DNA of 61,793 nucleotides, taken from the IMG/VR virus record IMGVR_UViG_3300042914_004341, positions 1 to 61,793 of that record; one strand, 5' to 3'. Both the position numbers and the translations under genes were made by a program. The notes below the pieces were generated by a model. It saw only the letters and a program-made list of their open reading frames with translations. It made no database searches and was not told the DNA's origin. Below are positions 41,196 to 49,692 of this stretch, in pieces. This DNA is from a virus. How positions within the stretch are numbered: position 1 is the first letter of the stretch; each line of letters opens with the position of its first letter.

Positions 41196-41732
41196 TCAGT
41201 CTCCCTTCAGCTTCAGCATCTCAAGGTCAAACCCTGATGGTAGGCCCCCCGTAAGAACCTCGAACGGGCACATCAGAATACTGGTGGCGTCATTGGCATC
41301 GGACTTGGCATAGGTCTCATCCGTGAGTCCATGCCGGCGATGCCAGCTGTGCCAGCTCTGGGGCATCACCTTCAGTACGTGCGGCCAGGGATTGGCTGCA
41401 ATCACCGTCCCACAGGCCCAGTGTAGCATGACCACGCCACGTGTAATCATGCCCCTGCCGCCGGCCTTCTGTTTACCCTTGTGCCCGCCACCGAACGCAG
41501 GGGCGATGTCCTCAAGCACTAGGAGGTCAAAGCCGCCATGGTGCTCCCACAAGTTTTGCAGGGCGCAGAGGAGCGTGTGCAGCCGGTGCGTGATGAGCCC
41601 GCCCTTGGAGAGCTTGATGACGCCGGACTGCACAAATCGTCCCTCGATGGAGATGGCAAAGCCCGGCTGGGAGGAACCCCCCGAGGCCGGGTCGATGGCC
41701 AGCACCTTACCGCTTCGGAGAAGACGGTCCAT
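41196..41732 (-). CDS. RuvC-like Holliday junction resolvase, 178 aa
   Basis: RNase H-like fold with acidic residues in VLAIDPASGG (D14), LLVLEDI and KSDANDATS. Such enzymes cut four-way junctions so branched replicating DNA can be packaged. The start at 41732 overlaps the upstream stop by 26 nt; a longer frame extends to 41843 but would overlap more. Weak ribosome binding site (GGGGAAAAAC). Confidence 0.72.
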   Translation of the reverse strand: MDRLLRSGKVLAIDPASGGSSQPGFAISIEGRFVQSGVIKLSKGGLITHRLHTLLCALQNLWEHHGGFDLLVLEDIAPAFGGGHKGKQKAGGRGMITRGVVMLHWACGTVIAANPWPHVLKVMPQSWHSWHRRHGLTDETYAKSDANDATSILMCPFEVLTGGLPSGFDLEMLKLKGD

Positions 41733-42015
41733 CAGTTGTTTTTCCCCGGCCCCATCCCTGGCTTCTGTTAAGGTTAGAACTGACACGGCGCGCGTCCTCG
41801 ATTTTTTGCTGGGCCACGCGGAGGGCCGCGGCACTCTGTTCAAAGGCAGCCTTGCGCTGGTTTACTACAGCGAGGCCGAGGAATCCAATAATCACCTGCC
41901 AGCCGCCGGGTACGGCCTTGGCGTGGAGCTTCCAGTCAAAAGTCTGTACCTGCAGGACAATCACTATAGTCCACATCGTCAGCGTCAATTTCAAACTGAT
42001 ACCCTGCTTGCCCAT
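41707..42015 (-). CDS. Small membrane protein, 102 aa
   Basis: ATG after GAGGAAGAAG. Two hydrophobic stretches, LTLTMWTIVIVLQVQTF (about 10-26) and VPGGWQVIIGFLGLAVV (35-51), then a charged tail with AAFEQSAAALRVAQQKIEDARR. The beginning overlaps the upstream gene by 80 nt; MWTIV at 41976 is an alternative start. Function unknown. Confidence 0.5.
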   Translation of the reverse strand: MGKQGISLKLTLTMWTIVIVLQVQTFDWKLHAKAVPGGWQVIIGFLGLAVVNQRKAAFEQSAAALRVAQQKIEDARRVSSNLNRSQGWGRGKTTDGPSSPKR

Positions 42016-42244
42016 CTTCTTCCTCGGCCTCCTCTGAATCCCACCCTGGCACAGGTGGTGGGTCGTCTTGTCCTACAAAAAGTTCGTGGTGCGGGCCAGG
42101 TCGAAACTGGCACCCCTCCGCGTGCACCGACATCCCATTCATCCCTGGCACCGTGCCCGGGGTAAACAGGAGGCTTGTCTGCCCGCATCCGGGGCAGTCT
42201 ACCCATTCCAGTTTTCCGACTCCGATGAGGTATCCGATGTACAT
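41936..42244 (-). CDS. Small protein with CPGCG motif, 102 aa
   Basis: ATG after AAAGGAGTGGGA. CPGCGQ near residue 18 and one further Cys-His region (HAEGCQFRPGPHH) could bind zinc. The second half is very acidic (DSEEAEEEDG, DADDVDYSD), reminiscent of DNA-mimic proteins, though unproven. Family not recognised. Confidence 0.55.
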   Translation of the reverse strand: MYIGYLIGVGKLEWVDCPGCGQTSLLFTPGTVPGMNGMSVHAEGCQFRPGPHHELFVGQDDPPPVPGWDSEEAEEEDGQAGYQFEIDADDVDYSDCPAGTDF

Positions 42245-42411
42245 TCCCACTCCTTTGCAAAAATAGCCAGGCTGTCGTAGCTAAACTGGTACAGCCGAAT
42301 TCTCCACAAACTTTTACGGCCACCCTTAGAGATTCTCGGCAGGCTGCTAAGGTGGAAGAATGTGTCCAGTACACGCCTGTTTTGTTTGCGCCGTCTGGTA
42401 AGTGCCTTCAT
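42199..42411 (-). CDS. Small basic protein, 70 aa
   Basis: ATGA overlap with the stop of the upstream gene; ribosome binding site GAAGGAGGGCTGGAAGGT. Basic N-terminus (MKALTRRRKQNRR) and an aromatic helix-like middle; Ser/Glu-rich end. Overlaps the next gene by 46 nt. Function unknown. Confidence 0.5.
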   Translation of the reverse strand: MKALTRRRKQNRRVLDTFFHLSSLPRISKGGRKSLWRIRLYQFSYDSLAIFAKEWECTSDTSSESENWNG

Positions 42412-43022
42412 ACCTTCCAGCCCTCCTTCTTCATGCTCTGCACCAGAATCAGTGCCGACGTCACAACGTGGTGGATGTGGGCCTGCCCGCTTTCAGCGTC
42501 AAGCAAGAGTCCCGCAGAGCCATCCTTGTCATCCGCTTCCACGGCGGCCTGTACTGCGGCCACATGGCGCATCAGGGAGTGCAGTGCCTCGACCGGCGGA
42601 AATCCCTTCCGGTAGTTCCCGGGGCTGTACTTACCTGCGCCGTACTCCATCACAGCGGCGGCGCCCTCTACGAGGTCCAGCGGAAAGTAGCCAAGCGGTG
42701 CTTTGCCTACGGAGTTACGCTTGGCTCCCGTGGGGCTAACGTACTCGGCTGGGGTCTGAGCAGCGCGGGTTACAGTGGGTGCTTCTGCTGGTTTTTTTAG
42801 TATTTGTACGATATCATCCGCATACTCCCCGTGAACGATGAAATTCCCATCGTTGGTAAACCACTTGCCGAAAGGGCTCCTGGTCGGGTCCCATAAAGCT
42901 ATTACTCTGTAAGGGTATGTGCTTGGTGATGGGGCGAGTTCAACTCCAAGAACCTCAACAATTCGCCCGTTCCGCAAAACGACACTATCACCGGCTTCCA
43001 GCGTGCTCAAATCAACTGTCAT
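42408..43022 (-). CDS. MazZ-like dNTP pyrophosphohydrolase fused to an MTVDL module
   Basis: Protein of 204 aa. Residues 1-78 are the paralogous MTVDL module (MTVDLSTLEAGDSV ... ADDIVQIL). Residues about 105-200 resemble the DUF5664 / dATP-dGTP diphosphohydrolase domain (KAPLGYFPLDLVEGAA, YSPGNYRKGFP, ALHSLMRHVAAVQ, SGQAHIHHVVTSA), a MazG-related fold that hydrolyses dNTPs. In phages with diaminopurine genomes this protein makes a precursor; no PurZ gene was seen here, so pool control is more likely. ATGA-coupled upstream. Confidence 0.65.
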   Translation of the reverse strand: MTVDLSTLEAGDSVVLRNGRIVEVLGVELAPSPSTYPYRVIALWDPTRSPFGKWFTNDGNFIVHGEYADDIVQILKKPAEAPTVTRAAQTPAEYVSPTGAKRNSVGKAPLGYFPLDLVEGAAAVMEYGAGKYSPGNYRKGFPPVEALHSLMRHVAAVQAAVEADDKDGSAGLLLDAESGQAHIHHVVTSALILVQSMKKEGWKV

Positions 43023-43276
43023 CTTACAGCTCCTTCACCTTTGGCGTATACAATATCTATGACATCTACATCGTTTTCCGCGCCCGCGAAAAACAATCCA
43101 TCTTTCGTGTACTCGTAGCCGCGGCCAGTTTCGACAAACACCAGTTTGATGGCCTGGCTTTTTTCTCGCACTACCTTTGCGAGTTTTGCAGGCTTGACGT
43201 GCTTTACTGTATTCACAGACAAGTCCCTAAGAATCACTATGTCCCCAGGTTGTACCGAAAGAAGGTTGACCGTCAC
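43019..43276 (-). CDS. Stand-alone MTVNL module protein, 85 aa
   Basis: GTG start coupled to the polymerase stop (GTGA). MTVNLLSVQPGDIVILRD ... DVIDIVYAK matches the N-terminal module of the MazZ-like gene, of the 51216-51869 gene and part of the 47855-48238 gene. Small beta fold likely. Function unknown. Confidence 0.65.
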   Translation of the reverse strand: MTVNLLSVQPGDIVILRDLSVNTVKHVKPAKLAKVVREKSQAIKLVFVETGRGYEYTKDGLFFAGAENDVDVIDIVYAKGEGAVR

Positions 43277-46200
43277 AGCTTTACTCCTAGTTCATCAATG
43301 GACGGGGATTCGGTCTTGTCCTCCGCCCAGCATTTCACAAAGTTTGCTTCCCATTTCAGGCGTACGACTCCGCCCAGCAGTGCGTTTACCTTGTCCGGGA
43401 CCACCTTGTCCACAACTTCCCGCACCTCGTCCACGTCCCGCTCGTCAATCTCCAGGGCGGTACAGTCATGGATGTCATAGTTCCAGGGCTGGTACACTAT
43501 CCCGCGCTTGCTCAACTCCTCGGCAAGCACCTTGGTAAACAGTAGGAAGATGTCGTGCCCACCACTCTGGCAATCTACGTTGCACAGGTCCTTGAGCTTG
43601 CGCTCATCTGCGCACACCGGCCGCCCGATGGGGTTCAGCCACCAGCCCCCGTTGCGTTCCCACTGCGCCTTAAGCCACTTCTCATACTTCTTGACCTGCG
43701 CGAATAAGCCCCAGTACGCGGAGTGCAGCCGCTTTGCCTCTCCAAGACTGACCTCGATGCCCTGCCCTGAGAGTCCCATACGAATCTTGCCGGGCCCCGC
43801 TGAGTACCCGGCACTCAGGTGCAACAGCTTAGCAATATTACGTTCTTTCTTTGCCTCCTTCTTGGCCTTGGCAACGGCTTCGGCTGTGGGGTTTCTGGGG
43901 TCAAAGCCTGTTGCCCGAATCTTCGCCCCCAGTTCCCCGCCCAGGTTCGCTGCCACGGCCAGATAGATGCAGTTGGGTTTAGCATCCGGTCCATAAATTG
44001 ACATGTAAGTAGGGTCCTGGCTGCGTTGGGCCAATGTAGTAGGCTCAAGGGCACAATTACCGGAGACAAATGTTTGCCCTTTGCTACGTACCAGCACAAA
44101 CCCAGTCGAGACTGTCACACATCCTACCTTCCCCTGGAAATGCTCCCTTTTGTAATCATAAGTTGGACGAAGCCTTATACTAGATTTTCTGGTAATACGT
44201 ACACGGTAGAATAACTTCCCAGAACCAAGCAAACTAGGCTCTTCCCATTTTAAAGAAATGCCACACCTTGCCAAATACACAGACACTTCATCCGCGGATT
44301 TCTTATCAGTGGTACCCCAGACAATTGCATTTTTATCTGTTGACCCATCCCAAAAATGCAATGCTGCTAGAAATTCATCGCACTGATTAGAGCCTAATGT
44401 ACTTAAATCCAAAGACTTACCGTCTAATAGAGCACTCCTAAATTGAGAGATATACCAAGATTGGGTATCAAAATTCTGACCAGGACGAGCTTTTGTACTT
44501 CTGGAGCTGTCCCCGAATAACTCTTTGAGTCTTGTTATTTTACGAGGCTTACCAACTTCTATTCGATAGCAGGCTTTAGTGCCTTGGTACAGACTGCCAT
44601 CCGCCTGCAATGCACAAACTTTCCATATTTCCTCTGCAGTGTAATGGGAGTAACTTTCTTCGTGTGCTACACATAGCATATCTTGCGTACCCTTGGGTAC
44701 GCCGTCTTCTGCTCTTGTGACTTTTCTTAATCCCATTTTGCGTGGCACTGTTTGCTGCCCTGCCCACAGCATTCTATGCCCATCCGTTACAGAAAGAGTA
44801 CCCCTTCTATTTCCGAAAGTATGTAAAGTGCCATCGTAATCTTTCCATATTACACGCTGTGGGTGTTCCCATTGTAGCTTCTTGGAAATGGGATTTACAG
44901 CCGCCACTAAATCATCCTGTGTCACATGCTCAAATGTTTTCCATCCGGCTTTTGTCAAAATCTCTGTCCAAGGCGCAAAGCACACATCTGCAAACATCAG
45001 CACCTTTCCCTCCGGCGCCCTGAATATTTCCAGGTACTCCTTGCGCTTTGCCACGTTCTGCCAGTTGAATCCCCCGCTCCCCGACAACCGTCCTGTCTGC
45101 GTCCCGGGGACACGCAGTTCAGGGTGGTAACGACCCTCGCTGTCCAGCTTTTCCTGGAGGCTCTCGATTGTGGAGCGCAACTTCTCCACCGTGGCGTAGG
45201 TCATGAGCACCTTGCCTGCTTCGCCCCAGCCCTTCATGGCCTCCTCGTCTGTGCCCGGTTGAGGCTCCGAGTTTGGGTTGTCCGGTTCCGTCCAGACAAG
45301 GACCTCAAGGCCCATGCGGTCATAAAACAGCTGCCGTTTCTGCTCCGAGGAACGCAGGTTGAAATGACGCGCGGCCTTCGCCCGCTGGAGCTTCTCATGC
45401 CAGCCCGTCCAGTGGCTGGACTGGAACTCGACCGCGGTCCCTACGGCCTGCCCATCGTCCCGGGCCTCGGATGCCTGGATGTCCGCCAAGAGCTGCCGCG
45501 CCCTGGCCTGCTTCTCGTGCCAGGCCAGCCAGGACTTTGACACAGCCCCCGACTTGGTATACTGTGGAGGCACCCCCCCACCATCACCTGGCAGTTTCTT
45601 CCAGCGCGATGGTTCCCTATTGGCAATTTCCTGCACAACCTCGGCCTCCATGGCCTGGACGTGCGCGGCCACGTCCAGGTGCGCACGGAACTCGTCCTCA
45701 AGCTCCGCCAGCCGGGCCTCCAGGGCCGCCCGCAGGGTCTCCGCCCGGCCCGTGTCGATTGCCACGCCGCGCAGTTTCTGCCACACAAGATGGCGCTGAT
45801 TCCCATGCTCGCCGTGCATCCAATCCTGATGCATCTCGCGGTAAGCCCCGAAGGTATCCCACACCGGACGCAGGACCTTGTCCCACAGCAGCCAAGTTGA
45901 CTCGGCGTCAAGGGCAGCGTAGCGGCCAAGGATGGCTGCCGGTGCCCGCCACATCTCTGCCTTGTTGGGCTTGGGCACCAGGGCCTTGCTGCCGTCTGGC
46001 TGCTTCTTATTCGCCCACTCGCCCCAGCCGTTGTTGCAGAGCCACTCGTCAAGCTCCTTCTCATTGGACTCAGGCCATCCAAGCAGGTCCTTCTGTAAGA
46101 ACTTAAGACCATGCTGCTGCCCGATGAAGCTCTCCGAGGCAAAGTGTTTTGCCATGGCCAGCGTGCAGCCAAACCAGTTGTGCCACACCACGCCCGTATC

Positions 46201-46605
46201 CCAGAACTTCGCAGCCACGGGCACGCCCGGTGCAATGCCCCACACTGTCAGGGTCAGGTCGCGGGACAACCACGCCGCATCGAATGCCACGTTATGAGCC
46301 AACAGCGGTGTGTACTCCTCCAGCCACAACCTAAGCAGGTGGCGCCAACGCAACTGGCCTTCCAGGCTCGTGCCGATGTGCACGGCCAGGGAACCCGACG
46401 CATCGGCCACCGAGAACATGACCACGAGTCGCGTGCAGTCCCACACCTGCGTGCCCTGGGTCTCAAGGTCCAGCACCAGGACGCCGCCCTCGGGGCGGCA
46501 CAGCTGGGCCATTGCGGCCTCGTCCAGGTCCATGATGTCCAGCACGGGGAAATCCGCGGCGCGTGGTGGGTGCTGGCCCGGCTGAAGTAGTGCGTAATTT
46601 CCCAT
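43273..46605 (-). CDS. polA: DNA polymerase I family (family A) with an intein
   Basis: Precursor of 1110 aa; about 801 aa after splicing. N-terminal 3'-5' exonuclease motifs: VLDLET (D47, E49), LLAHNVAFDAAWL and YAALDAEST. Polymerase motif A is split by the intein: FADV / CALEPTTLAQ; motif B lies around RNIAKLLHLSAGYSAGPGK and motif C is YDIHDC. It replicates the phage genome. ATG after AGGAGAAATGGC; a longer frame exists but would overlap the small membrane gene at 46616-46774. The motif A acidic residue lies just two positions before the splice site. Confidence 0.9.
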   Translation of the reverse strand: MGNYALLQPGQHPPRAADFPVLDIMDLDEAAMAQLCRPEGGVLVLDLETQGTQVWDCTRLVVMFSVADASGSLAVHIGTSLEGQLRWRHLLRLWLEEYTPLLAHNVAFDAAWLSRDLTLTVWGIAPGVPVAAKFWDTGVVWHNWFGCTLAMAKHFASESFIGQQHGLKFLQKDLLGWPESNEKELDEWLCNNGWGEWANKKQPDGSKALVPKPNKAEMWRAPAAILGRYAALDAESTWLLWDKVLRPVWDTFGAYREMHQDWMHGEHGNQRHLVWQKLRGVAIDTGRAETLRAALEARLAELEDEFRAHLDVAAHVQAMEAEVVQEIANREPSRWKKLPGDGGGVPPQYTKSGAVSKSWLAWHEKQARARQLLADIQASEARDDGQAVGTAVEFQSSHWTGWHEKLQRAKAARHFNLRSSEQKRQLFYDRMGLEVLVWTEPDNPNSEPQPGTDEEAMKGWGEAGKVLMTYATVEKLRSTIESLQEKLDSEGRYHPELRVPGTQTGRLSGSGGFNWQNVAKRKEYLEIFRAPEGKVLMFADVCFAPWTEILTKAGWKTFEHVTQDDLVAAVNPISKKLQWEHPQRVIWKDYDGTLHTFGNRRGTLSVTDGHRMLWAGQQTVPRKMGLRKVTRAEDGVPKGTQDMLCVAHEESYSHYTAEEIWKVCALQADGSLYQGTKACYRIEVGKPRKITRLKELFGDSSRSTKARPGQNFDTQSWYISQFRSALLDGKSLDLSTLGSNQCDEFLAALHFWDGSTDKNAIVWGTTDKKSADEVSVYLARCGISLKWEEPSLLGSGKLFYRVRITRKSSIRLRPTYDYKREHFQGKVGCVTVSTGFVLVRSKGQTFVSGNCALEPTTLAQRSQDPTYMSIYGPDAKPNCIYLAVAANLGGELGAKIRATGFDPRNPTAEAVAKAKKEAKKERNIAKLLHLSAGYSAGPGKIRMGLSGQGIEVSLGEAKRLHSAYWGLFAQVKKYEKWLKAQWERNGGWWLNPIGRPVCADERKLKDLCNVDCQSGGHDIFLLFTKVLAEELSKRGIVYQPWNYDIHDCTALEIDERDVDEVREVVDKVVPDKVNALLGGVVRLKWEANFVKCWAEDKTESPSIDELGVKL
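44056..44982 (-). other. Intein with LAGLIDADG-type endonuclease, in the polymerase gene
   Basis: 309 residues (542-850 of the precursor). Splice junction FADV-CFAPWTEIL at the N side; block B VTDGHRM; C-terminal blocks TGFVLVRSKGQTFVSGN followed by Cys of the C-extein. The penultimate residue is Gly, not His, as in some other phage inteins. Endonuclease motifs: VCALQADGS and LAALHFWDGS. AT-richer than its host gene, a sign of recent transfer. Sits in the catalytic motif A, a conserved site. Confidence 0.9.
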
Positions 46606-46615
46606 GCCATTTCTC

Positions 46616-46774
46616 CTAGTACAAATAAGCGTCTTTTTTAAGGCATCCAGCCCGAGTAGCCATGCCCCCTTTTTTGTGGCATTGGTATATCCCGATTGCA
46701 ACTTTAACGCTTGCGGCTAGGGCTGCCACAATAATAAGCCAGTGAATTAAATTTGCTATCTGTCTACCCGTCAT
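46616..46774 (-). CDS. Small membrane protein, 52 aa
   Basis: Translated by hand. MTGRQIANLIHWLIIVAALA gives one membrane segment (8-29), followed by a basic tail with two Cys (IYQCHKK, RAGC). The stop overlaps the AGGAG site of the polymerase gene. Ribosome binding site weak (GAAG). Function unknown. Confidence 0.5.
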   Translation of the reverse strand: MTGRQIANLIHWLIIVAALAASVKVAIGIYQCHKKGGMATRAGCLKKDAYLY

Positions 46775-46785
46775 TTTGAATTTCT

Positions 46786-47082
46786 TCAATTCAATACCTC
46801 GTCTGTCAAGTCATCGGCGTCTTCCGCTTCCGCATCCGGGGCGCTGTGTCCCAGATTCTCCAGGCACACCTTGTACATGACATTCGGGTCAATGCCAATG
46901 TTAATGCAGTTCTTGATGATAGTGCGCATGGACGCACCCATCACGTGCCGCACATCCATGCCCCCGTCCGCGTACTCCTGCAGCAGCGCGGCCAAGTCCA
47001 TGGACAGATTGGTCAGGTTTTCAATTTCCTTTGCCCTGTTGCGCCGCTTTCCGCCGCCGTCAATTTTTGTGAGTTTGGTCAT
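46786..47082 (-). CDS. Hypothetical helical protein, 98 aa
   Basis: ATG inside the end of the upstream gene, ribosome binding site on AAAACAGGA. Basic N-terminus (KRRNRAKEIENL), two helices and an acidic tail (DAEAEDADDLTDE). Next upstream of the polymerase. Function unknown. Confidence 0.55.
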   Translation of the reverse strand: MTKLTKIDGGGKRRNRAKEIENLTNLSMDLAALLQEYADGGMDVRHVMGASMRTIIKNCINIGIDPNVMYKVCLENLGHSAPDAEAEDADDLTDEVLN

Positions 47083-47293
47083 CTGTGTTTGCCTTTCCTG
47101 TTTTCGTGGCCGTCACAACTTCGGGCCACGTTGCATAGTCTGTTTCGTCATCCAGGAACAGTCTTACTTGGTCCCGGAACACTGCCCAGCCCATCTCGCC
47201 GGCCAACCCTGGCGAGCCCTCGTGGTACAGGAGCAGGAGATTCTCGGCCTCTTCGAGCCGGCGTTTCATGCGAATCAGCGGATGCTCTTTCAT
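47060..47293 (-). CDS. Hypothetical protein, 77 aa
   Basis: ATGA overlap with the upstream stop; ribosome binding site AGGAAGTAAGCC. Helical N-terminus (RMKRRLEEAENLLLLYHEG), acidic middle, basic tail. Function unknown. Confidence 0.55.
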   Translation of the reverse strand: MKEHPLIRMKRRLEEAENLLLLYHEGSPGLAGEMGWAVFRDQVRLFLDDETDYATWPEVVTATKTGKANTDDQTHKN

Positions 47294-47490
47294 GGCTTAC
47301 TTCCTATCATGCAGGCCGCAACCCGGTGGTCAGTCACGTGGCCAGGGTAATCTCGGCTCACCTTTTCAACACACTGCAAGCCCTTCTGTACACAAGCGTT
47401 TCGTTTATCTTCCCAGATGCCATACTGTGTGTTCGGTTGGGAAGGGAAAGACGTCGCACAGTAAAGCATTATCCATCCGACTACACTCAT
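47290..47490 (-). CDS. Small Cys-containing protein, 66 aa
   Basis: ATGA overlap with the upstream stop; GGAGGATTGGAACCC before ATG. Hydrophobic start (MSVVGWIMLYC) that could be a weak signal or membrane anchor; four Cys and HVTDHR near the end. A longer frame upstream overlaps more. Function unknown. Confidence 0.55.
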   Translation of the reverse strand: MSVVGWIMLYCATSFPSQPNTQYGIWEDKRNACVQKGLQCVEKVSRDYPGHVTDHRVAACMIGSKP

Positions 47491-47858
47491 GGGTTCCAAT
47501 CCTCCGGCGGCTTGCTGTCGAGGTGGTCGCAGACCGCTTGCCATACTATTACTTGTCCACCAGTTTCTGAAAACACATTTTCAGCAAGCTCTGATGTGTC
47601 CCTAAGCCAAGCCAAATCCCGCTCAAGCTCGGCGATGCGCTTCGCCATGGCACACACATCATCCGTTGCGCACTCACAGCGGTAAGGTGCGGATGCAAGA
47701 ATGTGTTCAAGCCGCCCAATCCTAGATTGGGCTGTGAGAAGTTCCACTTCGAGCTGGCGGGCGAATCCTGTGATTGATTTATGATGTGGGGACTCAACGT
47801 CATCATACAAATCAATGCAAATAGCATCCGTCCGCGGCGTTGGTATTTGGTCCGTCAT
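47487..47858 (-). CDS. Hypothetical coiled-coil protein, 123 aa
   Basis: ATGA overlap, GGGAGGCAAGC before ATG. Begins MTDQIPTPRTDA, then LEVELLTAQSRIGRLEHIL and RIAELERDLAWLRDT helices, a layout common in small phage proteins. Cys-rich centre (YRCECATDDVCA). Function unknown. Confidence 0.6.
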   Translation of the reverse strand: MTDQIPTPRTDAICIDLYDDVESPHHKSITGFARQLEVELLTAQSRIGRLEHILASAPYRCECATDDVCAMAKRIAELERDLAWLRDTSELAENVFSETGGQVIVWQAVCDHLDSKPPEDWNP

Positions 47859-48238
47859 GCTTGCCTCCCTTTCAGTATGCATTTCACATGCGGCACCCTA
47901 CTGGTGGGCTCGTAGTGTGTCAACCCATTGTCTTTGTAGTCCGCCACCGTCGCGCCGCTCCGCAAAGGCTTGACGAAGGATACCCGCCAGTATTTGGCAG
48001 TGACCGTGCCATGCTGGCTCCCATAACTAGGCCATCCGCCGTACAGCCCTGTGTTATGTCCGCTACTATACTCGTATTCCCTTGTGCAGCTTACTACCTC
48101 CACAAGCTGACCATCCTCCAGTAGTAGGCTGTCGCCGGCTGCTACTAAGGACATATCCACCGTGGCCGGCGGGAGGGTAGCGCGGTCTTTTGCCTGCACC
48201 GAACTCCAGCCCTTTGGGGTTTCACGCACTTCGGTCAT
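47855..48238 (-). CDS. MTVDL-module family protein, 127 aa
   Basis: Residues 28-65 (VDMSLVAAGDSLLLEDGQLVE) match the start of the stand-alone module at 43019; the middle (KYWRVSF) and GLTHYEP end fit the same fold with a longer loop. A 28-residue N-terminal extension is unique. Function unknown. Confidence 0.6.
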   Translation of the reverse strand: MTEVRETPKGWSSVQAKDRATLPPATVDMSLVAAGDSLLLEDGQLVEVVSCTREYEYSSGHNTGLYGGWPSYGSQHGTVTAKYWRVSFVKPLRSGATVADYKDNGLTHYEPTSRVPHVKCILKGRQA

Positions 48239-48240
48239 AA

Positions 48241-48477
48241 TTAGTCCCCCCAGCGCACGTACGTGCCGTCTACTTCGTACCCTAACCCTTCTAAATAATC
48301 CTTATTCTCCCTATACATCGTCTCCGCAATAAACCAAGTTTCCCCTTTTGATGCTTGGTTACGAATACCTTCTAGAATCCTGGCCCTTGTGAAAGGAACC
48401 CTTACTTGTATCCTTTCCTGCTCAGCTGCTTCTTTTGCTTTTGCAGTCAGACTAGCTGCTTCTTTCGCACTCAACAT
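48241..48477 (-). CDS. Hypothetical protein, 78 aa
   Basis: Starts inside the end of the upstream gene (GTATGTTGA). Basic helical N-terminal half (EAASLTAKAKEAAEQERIQVR, here cut short) and aromatic end (YEVDGTYVRWGD). Function unknown. Confidence 0.55.
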   Translation of the reverse strand: MLSAKEAASLTAKAKEAAEQERIQVRVPFTRARILEGIRNQASKGETWFIAETMYRENKDYLEGLGYEVDGTYVRWGD

Positions 48478-48854
48478 ACTTCTGCCTCCAGGTCTTCAAA
48501 GTCCATGGCATCTTCTTCCCATGGGCAAATCTCTACTATTTCGCCAGTGTGTAAATTCCTGGCCGCGGCGTACGGGCCCCCGAGACTTTCCCACCACTGG
48601 CCATCCCACAAGGCAACCATGCTGCGTTCGCCCCATTGCAGCCGGCCCTCCACAATTTGCTGCGCGTGGAGAATTTCGTGCTGACCGTGTAAGTCCAGTG
48701 CCAACAGGTCCCCGCGGATTGCCGTCAGGGGTACGCGGACCCTGCCTTCACATACGATGTACGCCAGAGGGACATCTGCCCCTTCAACCCAGTCTACGCC
48801 AGTGAAGCCGCGGCGGCGTGCCATATCTTCCAGTGCTTCCTTTGGGCTAAGCAT
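48471..48854 (-). CDS. Hypothetical protein, 127 aa
   Basis: ATG after GGAGGCCGC, overlapping the upstream stop. Mixed alpha/beta: VRVPLTAIRGDLLALDL, ERSMVALWDGQWWE. Trp-rich middle and a very acidic end (PWEEDAMDFEDLEAE). Family not recognised. Confidence 0.55.
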   Translation of the reverse strand: MLSPKEALEDMARRRGFTGVDWVEGADVPLAYIVCEGRVRVPLTAIRGDLLALDLHGQHEILHAQQIVEGRLQWGERSMVALWDGQWWESLGGPYAAARNLHTGEIVEICPWEEDAMDFEDLEAEVC

Positions 48855-49170
48855 CGCGGCCTCCGTCTTTGTTCCCCGAGGGGAAGCGTGCGTCGTACTC
48901 AGCTACTAGCTTAAGCAGTTCACTACCGAGCGCACTATATCGGGCTGTTTCGACTATTCGTCGCGCCAACGCCACCTCATCTCGCAGCTCAATCAACTTC
49001 TGTCCTTCGTCGATAGCGACAACCAGAGCGGCATCACGTTCCTCGCGCACGCGGGCGAGTTCGTCTTCTAGGGTACGAATTCGCGCCATTGCCTTGTCAA
49101 ATGGCGTTGGGGTTTCGTCCGCATAAAAGTCAGTCTCTTTGGGTAGGGTATTTAGCTTCAGTTCAGTCAT
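48847..49170 (-). CDS. Hypothetical coiled-coil protein, 107 aa
   Basis: ATGA overlap, GGGAGAGCTGCACA before ATG. Residues 15-90 form a heptad-like charged helix (KAMARIRTLEDELARVREER, cut; VALARRIVETARYSAL). Possibly an oligomeric accessory factor. The longer frame to 49251 lacks a ribosome binding site. Confidence 0.6.
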   Translation of the reverse strand: MTELKLNTLPKETDFYADETPTPFDKAMARIRTLEDELARVREERDAALVVAIDEGQKLIELRDEVALARRIVETARYSALGSELLKLVAEYDARFPSGNKDGGRDA

Positions 49171-49363
49171 TGTGCAGCTCTCCCTCTTTAGGGGCAAGTT
49201 GGAGGTGTCTTTGGTTATGAATAGTAGTTTCACGAGTCGGAAATAGTACATCTAAAATCCAGCGCGGCGTCCCCAAAAGCATATTCTCAGCTATTTCCTT
49301 GGAATTTTTATCATGCTCTTGTTCCGCCGCATCCGGCCTGTCAAGCGCGGCGTCGGTGTTCAT
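49163..49363 (-). CDS. Hypothetical protein, 66 aa
   Basis: ATGA overlap with the upstream stop, AAGGAGAAAGC before ATG. Acidic N-terminus, then LLGTPRWILDVLFP and His/Gln-rich end. Function unknown. Confidence 0.5.
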   Translation of the reverse strand: MNTDAALDRPDAAEQEHDKNSKEIAENMLLGTPRWILDVLFPTRETTIHNQRHLQLAPKEGELHND

Positions 49364-49692
49364 GCTTTCTCCTTTGTTTCCGAGTGCACGTCCACTCGTC
49401 CTTGTGCCCTCGTCGATGCATGTGCATCAAGGGCCGCTTGTGCTCGGCGGGCTTCGTCCCATGCCGCGGCCCAAGCCGATGTCCACGCAAGGTCAACCAC
49501 TGGCGCCATTGAGAGATGGATGAGTTGTCGATGAGCCGCCAATACGTCCGCCTCCAGGATGGCCGTTTGCGGGTCGTGGAAGTCTGTGAAGTCGTACCAA
49601 CGCCCGTCCGCACCCCAGCCAACAGCTTGGTTTTCTGCGTACGAGACGGCAGCCTTCAGCGCCAACTCCCGCTTTCTTTCCTCGTGTCTCAT
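49360..49692 (-). CDS. Hypothetical protein, 110 aa
   Basis: ATG after GGGAGAGGTGG, itself the end of a hairpin element at 49696-49730. Ala/Trp-rich helices (WTSAWAAAWDEARRAQAALD) with aromatic WYDFTDFHD. A much longer upstream frame would run through the neighbouring gene and is rejected. Function unknown. Confidence 0.6.
   Translation of the reverse strand: MRHEERKRELALKAAVSYAENQAVGWGADGRWYDFTDFHDPQTAILEADVLAAHRQLIHLSMAPVVDLAWTSAWAAAWDEARRAQAALDAHASTRAQGRVDVHSETKEKA

Noticed and set aside
42408-43022. Diaminopurine (Z-genome) biosynthesis
   Set aside because: A MazZ-like domain is present, but no PurZ-like adenylosuccinate synthetase or DatZ-like hydrolase was recognised.
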